Shown here: positions 43,443-55,832 of the stretch, piece after piece
Position numbering within the stretch: the stretch's first letter is position 1
Layout of the letters: the number at the start of each line of letters is the position of its first letter
Assembly: GCA_014898425.1 (NCBI GenBank)
Contig: RCSZ01000012.1
Span: forward strand, 1,922,001-1,986,000
Source: Botryotinia globosa
Taxonomy: Eukaryota > Ascomycota > Leotiomycetes > Helotiales > Sclerotiniaceae
Length of the DNA stretch: 64,000 bases
Direction of reading: 5' to 3'
Notes under the pieces: model-generated
Databases searched by the model: none
What the model saw: the letters and a program-made list of their open reading frames with translations, nothing else
What the model was told of the DNA's origin: nothing
Translations under genes and position numbers: made by a program

Positions 43443-46048
43443 AAATTATTAATTAAATTCAAAGATTTTTAATATTTCCTCGAATTTATTAATTTTTATT
43501 AATATTTTATTTGTAATTTTTCTAAGATTACAAAACCTTTTAATTGCTTTTTAAAGAAGGAGAAAGTATGGAATTAGGATTTTGAATAAAAAGATATTTT
43601 TATAATGTTAAAGAATGCTTTCTTTTCTATTCTGGTTTTTATTATATTTGATTATTATTATTGTATAATAATTAAGATCGATATTTTCAATTAAACTGCG
43701 AATGATATTCTTTTATAATATAATAATAAAAGAAATCTATATCCAATAATATATTTTTTATTAAAATATAATATTATTAAATATAATTATAAGATCTATA
43801 ATAAAGAACTTTTAGCGATTATAAAATTATTAAAGAAATAGAGATTAGAATTATATAGTATTCAGGAATTATTTAAAATTATTATTGATTATAAAAACCT
43901 TGAATACTTTATATTAATAAAAATACTAAATTAATAATAAATTAAATAGATCAAATTCTTATTGAAATTCAATTTTTATATTATATATCAATTTGATTAT
44001 AAAACTATTTATTCCAATATTTTAAATTATAAAACTGAAAATTACTTAGTATATATCAATCCTAATAATAATCGAATTAAAAATTACTTATAGATAATCC
44101 TTCCAAAACAAATATTTGATATTATTGTATTCAAAGATATTATTTGATAAACAAATAATAATTTAAATCTAATTGTAATCCTGATAAATATAATTATCCC
44201 TAATATTAATAAACTAATTAATAATTTTATTAATAAAGTATATAAATTATTCGAATTAATTATAATTATATATATAACACTTCAAAACCCTTTTATTTAC
44301 TATTAACTATTAAATATTCAAAAGGATCTTCGAATAATCTTATAAGATTATAAATTAATCAATAATAAGATCTTTTATTACAATTACCTTTTTATTCCCC
44401 TCTTTATCAAATTTTGTATATAGATTATATACTATATATATTTAATTAGATTAATTAGATATTTAGATTATATTAAAACTATCGATTTTATTTCTTATAT
44501 ATATTAATAATCTAATATATTTAAGGAAATCGAAATATTTATATAAACTTACCAACTTTGTTTTCATACCAAAACCTCCTATTTTATTATATCTGAATTC
44601 CTTGAATTCTTATTAGTATTATTCTATCCCTAATCAAATATTTTTATCAATTATATTATATTATTATCAATTAATAAATACTATGAAAAGAAATATCAAT
44701 ATATTATTATAATTATCTATTATTTAATTAAGATATAATATTTCATATTAATAATAAAATTGTTTATAAAAAAGCTTGTAAATCGATTTATTGAAAAGAT
44801 ATATTATTTATATAATACTTCCAATAATATTATATTTAATAAAAACTTTCAATTTATTTCTAAATTCTGAAAACATTTATTCGAATATTTATTAATCATT
44901 TTGAAACGATTTTTCTTATTCCATTTTAAATTTGATAATTAAACGAAAAGAATTAATATTATAATAAAGCAATACCTTTATACCTTTATAAATTTTTATC
45001 AAAACAATTAGCCCAATTAACTTCCATTTATAAAATTCGCATTGAACAATACTATATCAGAAACTACCAATATATTCTTGTTTTTCATTAATTATAATTA
45101 TTACTCATACCTCGGAATTGAACTATTCACACCAATCCCATCGAGTTTATTATATTAAAAGAAACAAGAGTTTTTTAAAATCAACAAGATTGCAAATAGA
45201 TTTGATTTTATTTTAATTAAATTCAAAATATTTGTAATCCAATCAATCCAAAAATACAAAGATTGTATTAACAAAACCTGAATTAATATTTCTTTTTACA
45301 AAAAAAATGATAAAATATAAATTAATACAAAAAATATAAAAATTAATTGTTTAATGAAAAAAAATAACAATAAATAAAATAATCCTTACAAAATCCTCAA
45401 AATCTATAAACAAATTTGTTTATTATAACTTTTAGCTAACTTCAAGATTTTTCTGGTATTTTATAATTTATTATTTCAATTACTTTACTATTTATTAGAA
45501 TTATCAGACCAAAACATTATTAATATTATCAAATCATATAGAAATCAAAATTGAGTTTTTGAAAGAAATAATAAAATATATAAGGAAATCGAATAATAGA
45601 AATTCAAAGAGATTTTCGATTATTATAACAAATACAATTTCTATTATTATATTAAATAGAAATATTATTTATTATTATAACAATCAACTAAGGATTTTTG
45701 AAGCTAGAAGAAAATAATTATTACATTTCATTTAATACACTTAGATAAACTAAATTTGTCTATATGGATTGGATTTAAAAAGCCCACTATCTTAAATACT
45801 ACTATACTAATAATAATTTTTAAACAGAGATTAAATAAATTAAAGAAAATCCGTTAATTAATTATTATCTTAAAAATAGTTTGTTTTAATTCTATAATAG
45901 AAATTAGATTATTTTAATATTATTTCAAAAGATTTTGGATTTTCATTTAATCAATATTAAATCGATTTTTTATAACTTTATTAAAAAATAATAAAGTTAT
46001 TCTATACCTTAATTTGCTTGGGATAAGCAAACTCTAAGGAAAGAATAC

Positions 46049-46198
46049 TATTACAACACCAATTACATTATCTTTATACTTTAAGCACAAACTTTTAATA
46101 TATCTTTAATATGCCCTACTTCTTATAATAGGGCCTCAATTTTTCATAATACTTAGAATCCTTATAATACAATATAAGTCTTTACCTATACCTTGATA
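46049..46198. repeat. 3' LTR of the gypsy element
   Basis: 150 bp, same length as the 5' copy; differs from it almost entirely by G-to-A and C-to-T. Confidence 0.87.
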
Positions 46199-46203
46199 AT
46201 AAA

Positions 46204-47251
46204 TATTAATAAAAGTATTAATAAATACTCTAATAAATATATAAAATTGATATATAAAGAACTCACTATTATTATAAATATTTAAATTCTATATATTTTG
46301 AAAATCTGAATTTAAAATAATTTTAATTGGCTAAAATTTAATTTAATAATATCGAATATAATTTTACAAAAAAGAAATAAAAAATATATCTATAATTAAT
46401 TGAACTTTCAATATTGAAACTTTAAATGATTTCTAACTTTCAAAATTATTAAACAATATTTAAAGAATATTATATTGTGTGATAATTATAGACAGCTATA
46501 TAACTATTTAATTTGTATCCACACTATTACTCGAAAACGGTTAGTACTTTGAATACTAATACCAATACCAACCAGTACCAAATTGATACCAGAATATCAA
46601 ACCAAACCAAATTTCAACACCTCAGAGCCCTCATCCCAAACCCCCATTCCCAACTTTAACTTCAACTCCACAACCAAACCATCCTCATCCTCAATATCAT
46701 CCTTCCACCTCCTCCTTCCACCTCCTCCTTCCACCTCCTCCTTACACCTCCTCCTTCCACCTCCTACTCCTCCCTACCCCCCGAACTTCCAAAAGATTTC
46801 CAAAATCAAGAACTCTCCGCTTATAATTCCAATTGTAATTAAACAGCACTCACTCACCATATCATATCATCATTTCCTATCACCTTCCACTACTATCTAT
46901 CAATACAACTAACTCACTCTCTCCCTTTCTCCCTCTCTCCCTCTTTCCCTCTTTTTCTCTCTCCCTCTCTCCCTTTCTCCCTCTCAACCCCAACAATCCT
47001 CAAAACAACAAAGTAACAAAAAAAGAAACCCCCCAATCAAGAACATAAAAACACATCAAAACTCAAGATATCAAAAGATGTTTAAAAGACAAGACAAGAC
47101 AAGACAATACAAGACAATATAATATAATCCGAGATTAATATATATAATAAATAAGATATTTAATTAACATGAAAAAAAAATATATATATTAATAATATTC
47201 ATGATTTACTTATTCTCTAAAAAGTTTCTAATTAATTTCAAAACAATATTA
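46204..47251. other. Pyrimidine-rich island between RIP-mutated blocks
   Basis: 46,560-47,110 keeps C-rich sequence: a 13-bp minisatellite CTTCCACCTCCTC (about five copies, 46,702-46,765), a CTCCCT polypyrimidine tract (46,915-46,985), and an ACAAG pentamer array (47,087-47,125). The 109-codon frame at 46583-46912 only reads through these repeats and is not taken as a gene. Confidence 0.55.
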
Positions 47252-48685
47252 ACCGATATCCCTACATCTTGCACAACCCTGTATCTTGCACACTTTTATT
47301 TCTTCTAAAAATAACATTTCAAAAATAATCTATAATCAACCAATCATTATATTCTATTGAAAATTATAATATAAATATTGTAATATCATTTCTTTTATAT
47401 AAAAAAATAAAATTATAATTCTAATTATTAATAAAATAGAAATTCTAATATTGAGTTTATTGAGATAAGAATATTATATATTAATTTATTTAATAATAAA
47501 AATAATAAAAGTTTATTTTTAGAATGTTTTTATATAAATTTGAAAATATTTTAATATAAAGAATTAAAAAAAGTTATATTTAATATTAAAAACTCGAAAT
47601 TATATCAACATATAATAAGATTTCTAATAATTAGTTTTTTTTTTAATAAAAATCTTTTATAAATTAAGTATTTATAATATTTTGAAAAATAATTAACTAT
47701 AATATATTATTTTTATATTAATATTAATATTGAAATAATAAAAGACTATATTTTATTATATATTTATATATATAATTAATTATTAGAAAATATTGATATT
47801 AAAATATTAGAATTATATAATTAATAATAAAGAGTTTTTATTGAAATATTTTTTGAAAAGAAAATTTGAATATAATTGAAATTTTGAAATCAATAAATAA
47901 TATTTAATATTATAAAATCAAATTAAGATTGAATTTAAATTTCAAAATCCTTAGAAATATTATATAATTTGAAGACTTTTTAATAAATAAAATTCTTTTA
48001 AAAAAGGAAATATAATATTTCTAATTAAAAAAAAGATATATAATAGATTTATTAATTCAAATATTAAAATAATTTATTTTAATTATTATTATTTTCTTTT
48101 ATATATTGTTTTATAATATAATTCTTAAAATTTCTAAATAATATTTTATTTTGATATCATTTATTATTATTATATTATATATTTTCTAATATATAAAAAT
48201 ATAATTTTATAAATTGAATTTAAATATTCAATTTTTAAAAAAAATATTATAAATAAATATATCAAAATATTTTAAAAACAATTATTTTTAAATCTTTTTT
48301 CTTTTTTTCAAAGTTATATAAAATTTAAAGTTTTATATAAAGCTTGATTATTTATATTTTTTTAAATTTTAAATTTTCAATTAATAATAATAATAAAAAA
48401 GAATATGAAAAGCTATTTTTTAATTATATAATTTATTTCAATATCAGTGATAAAAGGTTTTTATTATATTATTAATATCTTAGAATAATGTTATTGAAAA
48501 TCGATTAATATTTAATTCAATATTTCAAATCATTCAAATTTTTAATATTATTTTTGAATAAATATAAAGTCTTATTAGTTTAATTTAAAAACTATTATAA
48601 TGATATTTGAATTTAAAATTGATTTCTGATTTAATAAGTTAAAGTGTGTAAGATACAGGGATGTGCAAGATATAGGGATATCGGT
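47252..48685. mobile_element. TIR DNA transposon remnant, 1434 bp
   Basis: Long imperfect inverted repeats (about 50 bp): inward ACCGATATCCCTACATCTTG on the left and ACCGATATCCCTATATCTTG on the right, followed in both by a second CCCTGTATCTT(G/A)CACA box. TA duplications at 47250-47251 and 48686-48687 fit a Tc1/mariner-type element. The interior is almost pure A+T with no transposase. Confidence 0.75.
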
Positions 48686-48687
48686 TA

Positions 48688-48998
48688 TACTTTTAATCAA
48701 TAGAATTATATATAGTGCTAAATATAGAGTATAAATATAAATATAATTTTTAGATAACTATAAACTTTTTATTATTCAATTTATACTATTTACATATTAT
48801 ATTCAAAATAAATATCTTAGTATTTAATTTTATTTATTTATATTAAATTCATTTTCCTATTTATTTATAATATATATATATATATAAATCAACACCTATC
48901 TTTTATATTAATACTTAAAAACAAAATCAAATATCAATATATTTATTCGATTAATCTATATCCCAGTCTTTTTATAATACATCCCTTCATTTATCCAT
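48688..48998. other. AT-rich edge of the RIP block
   Basis: No gene. A+T-rich sequence running up to the stop codon of the glycosyltransferase, which itself has normal composition, so the border is sharp (about 48,960). Confidence 0.5.
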
Positions 48999-50202
48999 CT
49001 ATCTTCCCACCTTATCATCCCACTGTCCCTTAATTCTTTCCCTCATCAACATTTCCCTTACATTCATCCTTGCACTCCAAACCACATTTTCCGTTACTCC
49101 CTTTTCTCTCACATCCTCCTTCGTGATTCCAACCTTTTGAATATCCGAATCTCCACCTACCCAACCTCTGGCTTTATGATGTTGAAAAAGCCCCGGCGTA
49201 ACACTTATACATTTCATTCCCAATCTCTTCGGATCCCGTCCCCATCTACACAGTCCTGCTAATGCATTGTCAAACGGTCCAGCTAATTTATCCACACTCA
49301 AGTCCCATAGCACTTTTCTCGCGCCTTGTTGACTCAGCGCATATGCGAAGGTACAGATAGGACCTCCACTGATGTGAACCCATCGTGTGTAGGGGTTTTG
49401 TGTGGCATTTTGGAATCCTTTAAAATGCATGGGAGGTGGGACAGTAGGATCCGAGGTTATGATATATTTGCGAGAGAGATGTGCGATTTCAGGAGAGGAG
49501 GGAGAAAGCGACTTGTATTCATCGAGGGTTTCGGGGAATACCTCGCCGCAATGACCAAGCCAAAGTAAATCCCAGTCATCTCCATAGGGAGAAACAAGAT
49601 TTGAGGGTGTGTTGGAGGAATATTGAATAAATTTGGAACCGGCCGCGAAGGTAAGGAGTTGAGATTTTAAACGGGTGTCCCAATCCATGTCATCTTCAAA
49701 GATTAGTGCGCTTGTGAGATTTTGTTCAACAATCCTAAACGGACAGAATGCGCGTTAGCTTACAGACCGATTAGAAAGTAGTGAATATCAATGAAACAAA
49801 GACGTACCTCCGCACAGCATTCATGTGCCCCCTCCAACTTCCCAAATTTGATTCCCATAACTTCACTCTATCAGCACCATATGGTACAGCTTTATCAGAG
49901 ACTGCTTCCCCCTTCACTCCATCTATCCATTCGATGTTGAATCCTGTCAAACTACTGATCAACGTGAGAGCATCTCTCTTATCACTTCGTTCCGGTAAGC
50001 TCACTGCAAAGATCTTTTGAAAACCAAGTGTGCTGTTTGAAATATCAGAGGATGCATGAACTGCTGCAACTGGTCTGTATTTTTGAAGAAGGTCGGATGA
50101 ATAGTTTGTTAAGTAGGAAGGCGTGGATGTATTGAGGAAGACGATGAAGAGGAGAATACCGATGCAGAGAACAGAGAAGGGAAAAGCGCGAATGTGTATC
50201 AT
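48999..50202 (-). CDS. GT25-like (LPS-type) glycosyltransferase, type II membrane protein
   Basis: Probable Golgi or secretory-pathway glycosyltransferase of family 25; sugar and acceptor unknown. Exons 49808-50202 and 48999-49734 (intron GTACGT...TTTAG) give 376 aa. The start at MIHIRAFPFSVLCIGILLFI places a signal anchor at residues 5-24. The catalytic part begins FQKIFAVSLPERSDKRDALT (the family's conserved xxxxLPxRxDR), then FNIEWIDGVKG, GSWRGHMNAVRRIVEQNLTS and ALIFEDDMDW, whose EDD is the expected metal/nucleotide-sugar acidic motif. WDLLWLGHCGE and FAYALSQQGARKVL follow, as in this family. The gene is intact although it directly borders the AT-rich block. A longer N terminus to 50304 is possible but unneeded. 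Confidence 0.83.
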
Positions 50203-51976
50203 TGTGGTAGTTGAGAAAGATTGATTGGACAAAAAACAATCGAATGGACTCAAGTGACGATTTGTTGAAGGAGAGAATGCGACGCGCCGGTGAGTCGTAA
50301 TCACTGTAGGAGGACTTATTCCATGCCCAAAAACAGAATTTGGACAACCAAGTGAAGTGTGAGTTGGAATTTATGATTGAAACAGAATGAGAGAAAAGAA
50401 AATGAGGTGGTGCAATCTCAAGTACTGAATAAACTTCAAACGAGAAGATGCACCTTCCCGTCGTGGTAATCCAAGGTTGAAAGTGGATTTCCAGGACCTT
50501 CGAACCACGCATCTGTAGAGGACATGGAAAGTTCAACAAAGAGGAAAAAGATAAAGCATATCCTACTTTCGAGACATCGATCTTGTCTACTAAACTTCGT
50601 ATCATATCTGTTGTGACTGCTAGAAGCGTCTCTCATTCTCTGGGTCCTCAACTTTTGAAGAACGCAGACTTTCAAACTTAACTTGATATCTCGGGATCTC
50701 GTCCCAAGTATGCGGAAAGATGCATGCTGTACTTTGGTTAATGTAGCACACAGTGCCCACATCCATACATTTTCAGTCATGAAGCAATGCGATGTTACAT
50801 CCTGCACTTATTATTTCGTATTGAGTGCTTAGCCAATGCTTTTGACGTGAGAACTGTGAGATAGATTGTATTCATTTGATCACCCTACTTGACTTGTCCT
50901 TCTCATCTGCGTTCCAGAGTATCACCTGCAATGTGAGATCACAACTTACTTTGAATTTTGCCAGAATCTGTCTATTTTTGACAGCACAATTTTTATTCAT
51001 GGAGTCGAACCTGTCAACCTCCAATTTCAAACCGGCCGGCTAGCTGCACTGTCAATTTCAATGTTGACCGTTAGCCTTGCTCTATTATACCGAAGTGATT
51101 CAAATCATCGTAGATTGGATAGGGCTTGGCAGAGCAAACAGGTGAAGGTCGTGAGCAATCTTCTTACCATCATCACGGTGTCGGAGGTAGATACATTGCA
51201 GTTCTAGTCTTTTCCTCCTTTACGAAATCCTCCCATTTGACTAGTAGGGTCCATCATTGACAACTCTCATACACCATTAGATAGCTACACGCAATACATT
51301 GTAATGATAGTGGGTATGTGGTAGTGACAGACCTACTATCCATGTTAAAGCATACGTGGAAGTATACCTAGCTTATATTGCAAGCAGCAGATCTCCCTTG
51401 TCTTTCACCGTGGGTCAATCGATTCAATAGAGATGTCGGAGAAGTCTGGCCGAGGAGAAAGAATCGAGTCTGAGTCTGACTCTGATATCTCTCTTGGGGA
51501 CCGCCGTCCATGCCCCTCCCTCTATCGCTATCGTCGGATATCATAAGATCGGCAGCAATAGCCCACTCAATGCAACCCTAAATTGATCCTCGTACATACC
51601 TAGGTAATTATTATACAAGTATATAATTTTCAAGTCCCATCCAAGAGTCAAATCACCCAGGTAAAGAATCATAGGTGAGATGCGTTTTTCGTTACATTAA
51701 GGTTAATTAATAAATTCATCTGGAAAATCCCGGTCCCCAACATGCCCTTCTTACCTACGTCACAGCCTCGAGCCTTATCCGCAAAGGGAAACACATGATT
51801 TAAACTTCTACTCTACATCGGACATATGGATCAGTTATCGATTGCGAACGACCAGAGACACACGAGACCTCATAATATCAACAACAACTATACCATTATT
51901 CTTGATCAAATACTCTCCAATACAATTTCGACCAACGACATATTAATGAATAATCGCACGAACGAGAAACTTTGTC
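50203..51976. other. Divergent intergenic region
   Basis: 1.8 kb between the glycosyltransferase and the AAA ATPase. A 123-codon frame at 50436-50807 (-) shows no domain and is left out. The last 250 bp carry CT-rich and AACAACAAC leader-like sequence for the ATPase. Confidence 0.5.
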
Positions 51977-54790
51977 ATGATGCGAAGCAAGCAATCTTCA
52001 TCGCTGCAAAAGACATACGATGAGTGTTATTTGATATGTTCGACGGCCGTATATTTCGAAGGGCAGGTTAGTAAAAGACACGCATCTTCACTCGGAAACA
52101 TTTGAAGTTGAAAAGAGAAAGTACTAATGACTTCATTTCTATACAGGGTAATGAAGCAGAAGCTTTAAGATCATGGCGGTCGGCTCTCGATCAAATCTAT
52201 TATCATAATGCATATCGAGTTCCCGCAGGCTATACACCCAAATCAGAAACCGAAAAGGCTTTGAAGGATAGTCTGAGGTCGATGGAAATGCAATGCAAAG
52301 AACGTGTCGATTTATTAGAAGCGCTCAAAGCCTCGCGGGAAGAGAAAAACAACGGAGAGAAGACACCACCGGGAGAAACTAGCAGCGGCAGTGGTAGTGG
52401 AAGGCTCAAATCATTTTTAAAGTCTTCACGCGCTTCCTCGGATTCTCAACGCCCTGCTATATCAGGTATGAGCAATACAATCGGGGAGGGTACAATTCCC
52501 GCGGTCAATTACGATGGTCTGCCAAAACCTACCCCGCCTCCGTTACCACAACGACCTTCGATGGCCCCAAAAAATAGCTCAGAGATGGCGGTTGTTGGCG
52601 GCGGGAGAAGTATGTCAAGTTCTTCGATTGCATTACCGACAGCATCATCGAGGCCGCCCGCTCCACCGTCTCATCCATCAGTCCCTGCACCACAACATAA
52701 AATGTCAAAGGAATCAAGAAGTCCTAGCCCCGAAAAAGGAGGAAGAACAATGCTTCAAACATTAAGATCTGGCGATTCCAAGAAAAGTAAAAGCTCTCGG
52801 TCAAACAAAAAGAAAGATGAGAATCCTATAACGAATAAAGCTGCTACCCTGGCATGGAATACAATGGGCAGAAAAGGGAAAGATAAGGACAAACTGGGCC
52901 GTTCGCAAGATCCAGAGACTGACAGTAGCACAACGAATTTACCTGGTGAGAAGCCCAGCTTTTCAGATCCATTTAAAGGGAAGCAAGTGCCTCCGCATCC
53001 AGTCAGATTTGACAGCACAACAAGAACTCTAGTGCCAGATGTACGACCGCCGCGAAAATCACCACCAGAATTATTGACAGGCTCGAACGATTTGGTCGGA
53101 GCTACAGGCCAATCGAACGGTTATCCTTTCCCTCCAACAGATCCAAGTCAACCAGGTGCCGTTGCTGGACATTCTTTCACCACTGCCACCATGAAAGACA
53201 TGATTGGACTTGATTCTCCACTTATTCCGCAACCTGTTGAGCCTAATTCCGGCCCATCGTCACAACCACGACCAACCGAATCTTCCGCTACAATGTTCTC
53301 ACAGCTTAAGAAGGGCCCTCCGCCTCCTCCACCCCATTCAAGAACACCAGGTAAATTTGAACCATTAAAATATCCGACTTACCTCCAAGAGTATCCTGAT
53401 ACAATTGCCAAAAAAGGCAACCCAGACAACCTGCCGGTACCTCAACGTAGGAGACCAGCTCCTAGAGTAGCTTCGAATGCCGAACTTTCAACGTCATCAA
53501 ATCGCTTACAAAGAAAACCAGTATCTGCAAACACCTCCTCACCAAGACGTGTAGATGATAGCAAAAAGTCACGAGGGAAGGAACATAGGCGAGTACACGG
53601 AGATGATACTTCGTCCCAGAGTGCGAATGATGATACCAGTAATGAAGAATTGCGAACTCGGCCTAAAAGAAAGCAAAAGCAGGTGGTGTCGCCAATACTT
53701 GTCGATCCTACAACCCCAACGTCTGAAGAGTCTAATGACTCTGCCACGGATAGGGTCAAGAGTGCATGGGAGGAGAAAGTCAAACATCTCATGAAGAATT
53801 TGCCGAAAGGGGTTGATGAAGGGGCTGCTAAACAGATTTTTAATGAGATTGTAGTTCAAGGTGATGAGGTACACTGGGATGATGTTGCTGGTCTGGATGT
53901 TGCCAAGAATGCGCTCAAAGAAGCCGTTGTTTATCCATTCCTACGACCAGATCTCTTCATGGGCCTTCGCGAACCAGCTCGTGGTATGCTATTGTTTGGT
54001 CCCCCAGGTACTGGTAAAACTATGTTAGCAAGAGCGGTCGCCACTGAGTCGAAATCTACTTTCTTCTCCATCTCAGCTAGTAGTTTGACAAGCAAGTTCT
54101 TGGGTGAGTCCGAAAAACTTGTCCGAGCATTGTTTTCTCTTGCAAAAGCACTGGCACCAAGTATCATTTTCGTCGATGAAATCGACTCTCTTCTTTCTGC
54201 ACGATCTGGAGGAGAGCATGAAGCCACAAGGCGTATCAAGACCGAATTTCTGATTCAGTGGAGTGATTTACAAAGAGCTGCTGCTGGTAGGGAACAAACA
54301 GACAAGGAAAAGGAAAGAGGAGATGCTAGTCGAGTACTAGTACTTGCTGCAACGAATTTGCCTTGGGCAATTGACGAAGCTGCCAGACGAAGATTTGTGA
54401 GAAGGCAGTATATTCCTTTACCTGAGGATGAGACTAGAGCCAAGCAATTACATACTTTATTGGGACATCAAAAGCATGGGCTGAAAGAAGATGATATTGA
54501 TCAGTTGGTCAAATTGACCGATGGTAAGTTCTGTTGAGTTCGTTGTTGAATATCTCTAACAATAAATAGGATTTTCGGGATCTGACATTACAGCATTGGC
54601 CAAAGATGCGGCTATGGGACCTCTGCGATCTCTCGGAGAAAAGCTTTTGGAAATGACCATGGATGACATTCGACCAATGCAAATTGAAGACTTTCAAGCT
54701 AGTTTGGTCAATATTAGACCAAGTGTAAGCAAGCAAGGACTACAAGAATTTGAGGATTGGGCAAGGGAGTTTGGTGAACGTGGAGGTTAA
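51977..54790 (+). CDS. SAP1/YTA6-type AAA ATPase (meiotic-clade, spastin/katanin-like)
   Basis: Hexameric AAA ATPase of the meiotic clade. Exons 51977-52066, 52147-54523 and 54570-54790 give 895 aa. The first exon reads [20 protein letters not shown], and joined to [20 protein letters not shown] it forms an MIT-like helical bundle at residues about 8-90, a usual N-terminal adaptor in this clade. Residues 100-560 are disordered, Ser/Pro/Lys-rich with Pro runs. AAA domain: [20 protein letters not shown], Walker A GPPGTGKT (about residues 648-655), [20 protein letters not shown], Walker B IIFVDEID (about 703-710), [19 protein letters not shown], and [20 protein letters not shown], which includes the arginine finger. 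The C terminus has [20 protein letters not shown] and the Vps4-type helix. The in-frame upstream stop at 51947 supports the start. Confidence 0.88.
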
Positions 54791-55216
54791 GGTCAAGGTC
54801 AAGGTCAAGGCAATAATGGAATGGCATGTGTATATGTATATGACTTGGTGTATCAATATTTTAGCTTTTGGATGGATTTGGGGCTCGGTATACAATAGGG
54901 TCATGGGTTTAAGGAATCCGGGAGGTGCATGGAAAGGTTCTTGATGGCTGGAGGGCATAGGCGGGATCGGGAGTTTAGCGTCTTGAGCATGGAGTCCTGC
55001 GTGATAAAAGCTGGGTTGATTGCCATTATGAAACATACCTTATCGTACGCAATAGAAACATTACTTGACGCGTTCATTCCCCATGTCATTCTTTATACAT
55101 GATATTTATGATACAATCCCATCTGCATACACTTCCTGTACACGGATAAGTGATACACCTTGAACGCCAAATTTTGCATATGCACCCACATCCCCATCCA
55201 TTTTCCTTTTCACTAG
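54791..55216. other. Convergent 3' region
   Basis: Begins with a hexamer run GGTCAA (four copies, 54,788-54,813) directly after the ATPase stop. No gene. Confidence 0.5.
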
Positions 55217-55832
55217 CTACACAAGCCTTACTTCCTCACCATTCCCATTCGCCGACTCCTCGGCCTGAATCACCTCTTCCTTTCCCTTCTTCGCCTCCGC
55301 AAACCCCTCCACAAACCACTCACTCCCCTCTACCCCCCTCGGATCCCGCTCAAAGCCCCAGCGACTCCAACTCCCCTTGCGAATATGCTTCGCCATCAAT
55401 TTGCGCTCGCGCTCCGCAATGCGTTCTTCGGCCGTGGGGATAGGTGGGCGCTCGGAAATGGGTCGGCCGAAGGGCGCGATGATGGAGGAGACGACGTGGC
55501 GTACCGTTTTCGAGGTGCGGTGCCCTGGGGTGATGGTTATGATGTCGCCGGTTGTGAGGGAGGAGCGGGGATCGTGGACTAGGAGGTGCGTTTTGGAGTT
55601 GAATTTCTAGGGGGGGGAGGGGGGGGGGGGTTAGTTTGGGTAGTTTTTGGGTGGTTTTGGGTGGTTGTGGGGGAGAGGGGGGAAGAAATACCTTTTGCAA
55701 ATGCTCGTTCCATACTTGGGTTCCGATTCTTACTTTGACGGTTTTTTCCATGAGACCGCTCGATACGACGACGGCGTTTATTTGTCGCGAGGAGTGGGCC
55801 GCTGCTTTGACTGCTTTTTGGATGGGCGGCAT
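55217..55832 (-). CDS. MRPS17: Mitochondrial small-subunit ribosomal protein uS17m
   Basis: Ribosomal protein S17 of the mitochondrial ribosome. Exons 55692-55832 and 55217-55606 (intron GTATTT...CCCTAG with a C-rich end) give 176 aa. The first exon has QINAVVVSSGLMEKTVKVRI, the conserved S17 strand with GxMxKTVxVxV. The second continues KFNSKTHLLVHDPRSSLTTG then DIITITPGHRTSKTVRHVV, the OB-fold of S17. A charged C-terminal extension (KHIRKGSWSRWGFERDPRGV) is usual in fungal mitochondrial S17. No sharp targeting peptide, but the basic N terminus (MPPIQKAVKAAAHSSR) would serve. The start at 55832 is preferred to the upstream ATG at 55904 because the extra 24 residues look like leader. Confidence 0.9.

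Larger units (their letters stand above)
39621..46198 (+). mobile_element. Ty3/gypsy LTR retrotransposon, 6578 bp, RIP-ruined
   Basis: 5' LTR 39621-39770 and 3' LTR 46049-46198 are both exactly 150 bp. They begin TGTCACGGCGCCAACTACGT and TATTACAACACCAATTACAT and both end CTTGATA (CTTGACA before C-to-T). Target duplications ATAAA at 39616-39620 and 46199-46203. Coding remnants lie in gag-pol order on the plus strand. A zinc knuckle is at 41092-41133. A reverse transcriptase with the YLDD box as YLNN lies at 43233-43244, followed by KNITNYKKYIHKIVQRLINI and KYKFEIKKTKYFDLIII. RNase H- and integrase-like AT-rich text runs to about 45.3 kb. A purine-rich tract (AAGGAAAGAA) precedes the 3' LTR. 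No frame is functional. Confidence 0.88.

Noticed and set aside
46583..46912. 109-codon Pro/Ser-rich frame
   Set aside because: It simply reads through the CTTCCACCTCCTC minisatellite and polypyrimidine tract.
50436..50807. 123-codon minus-strand frame
   Set aside because: No domain or splice partner; it sits in the leader region of the glycosyltransferase.
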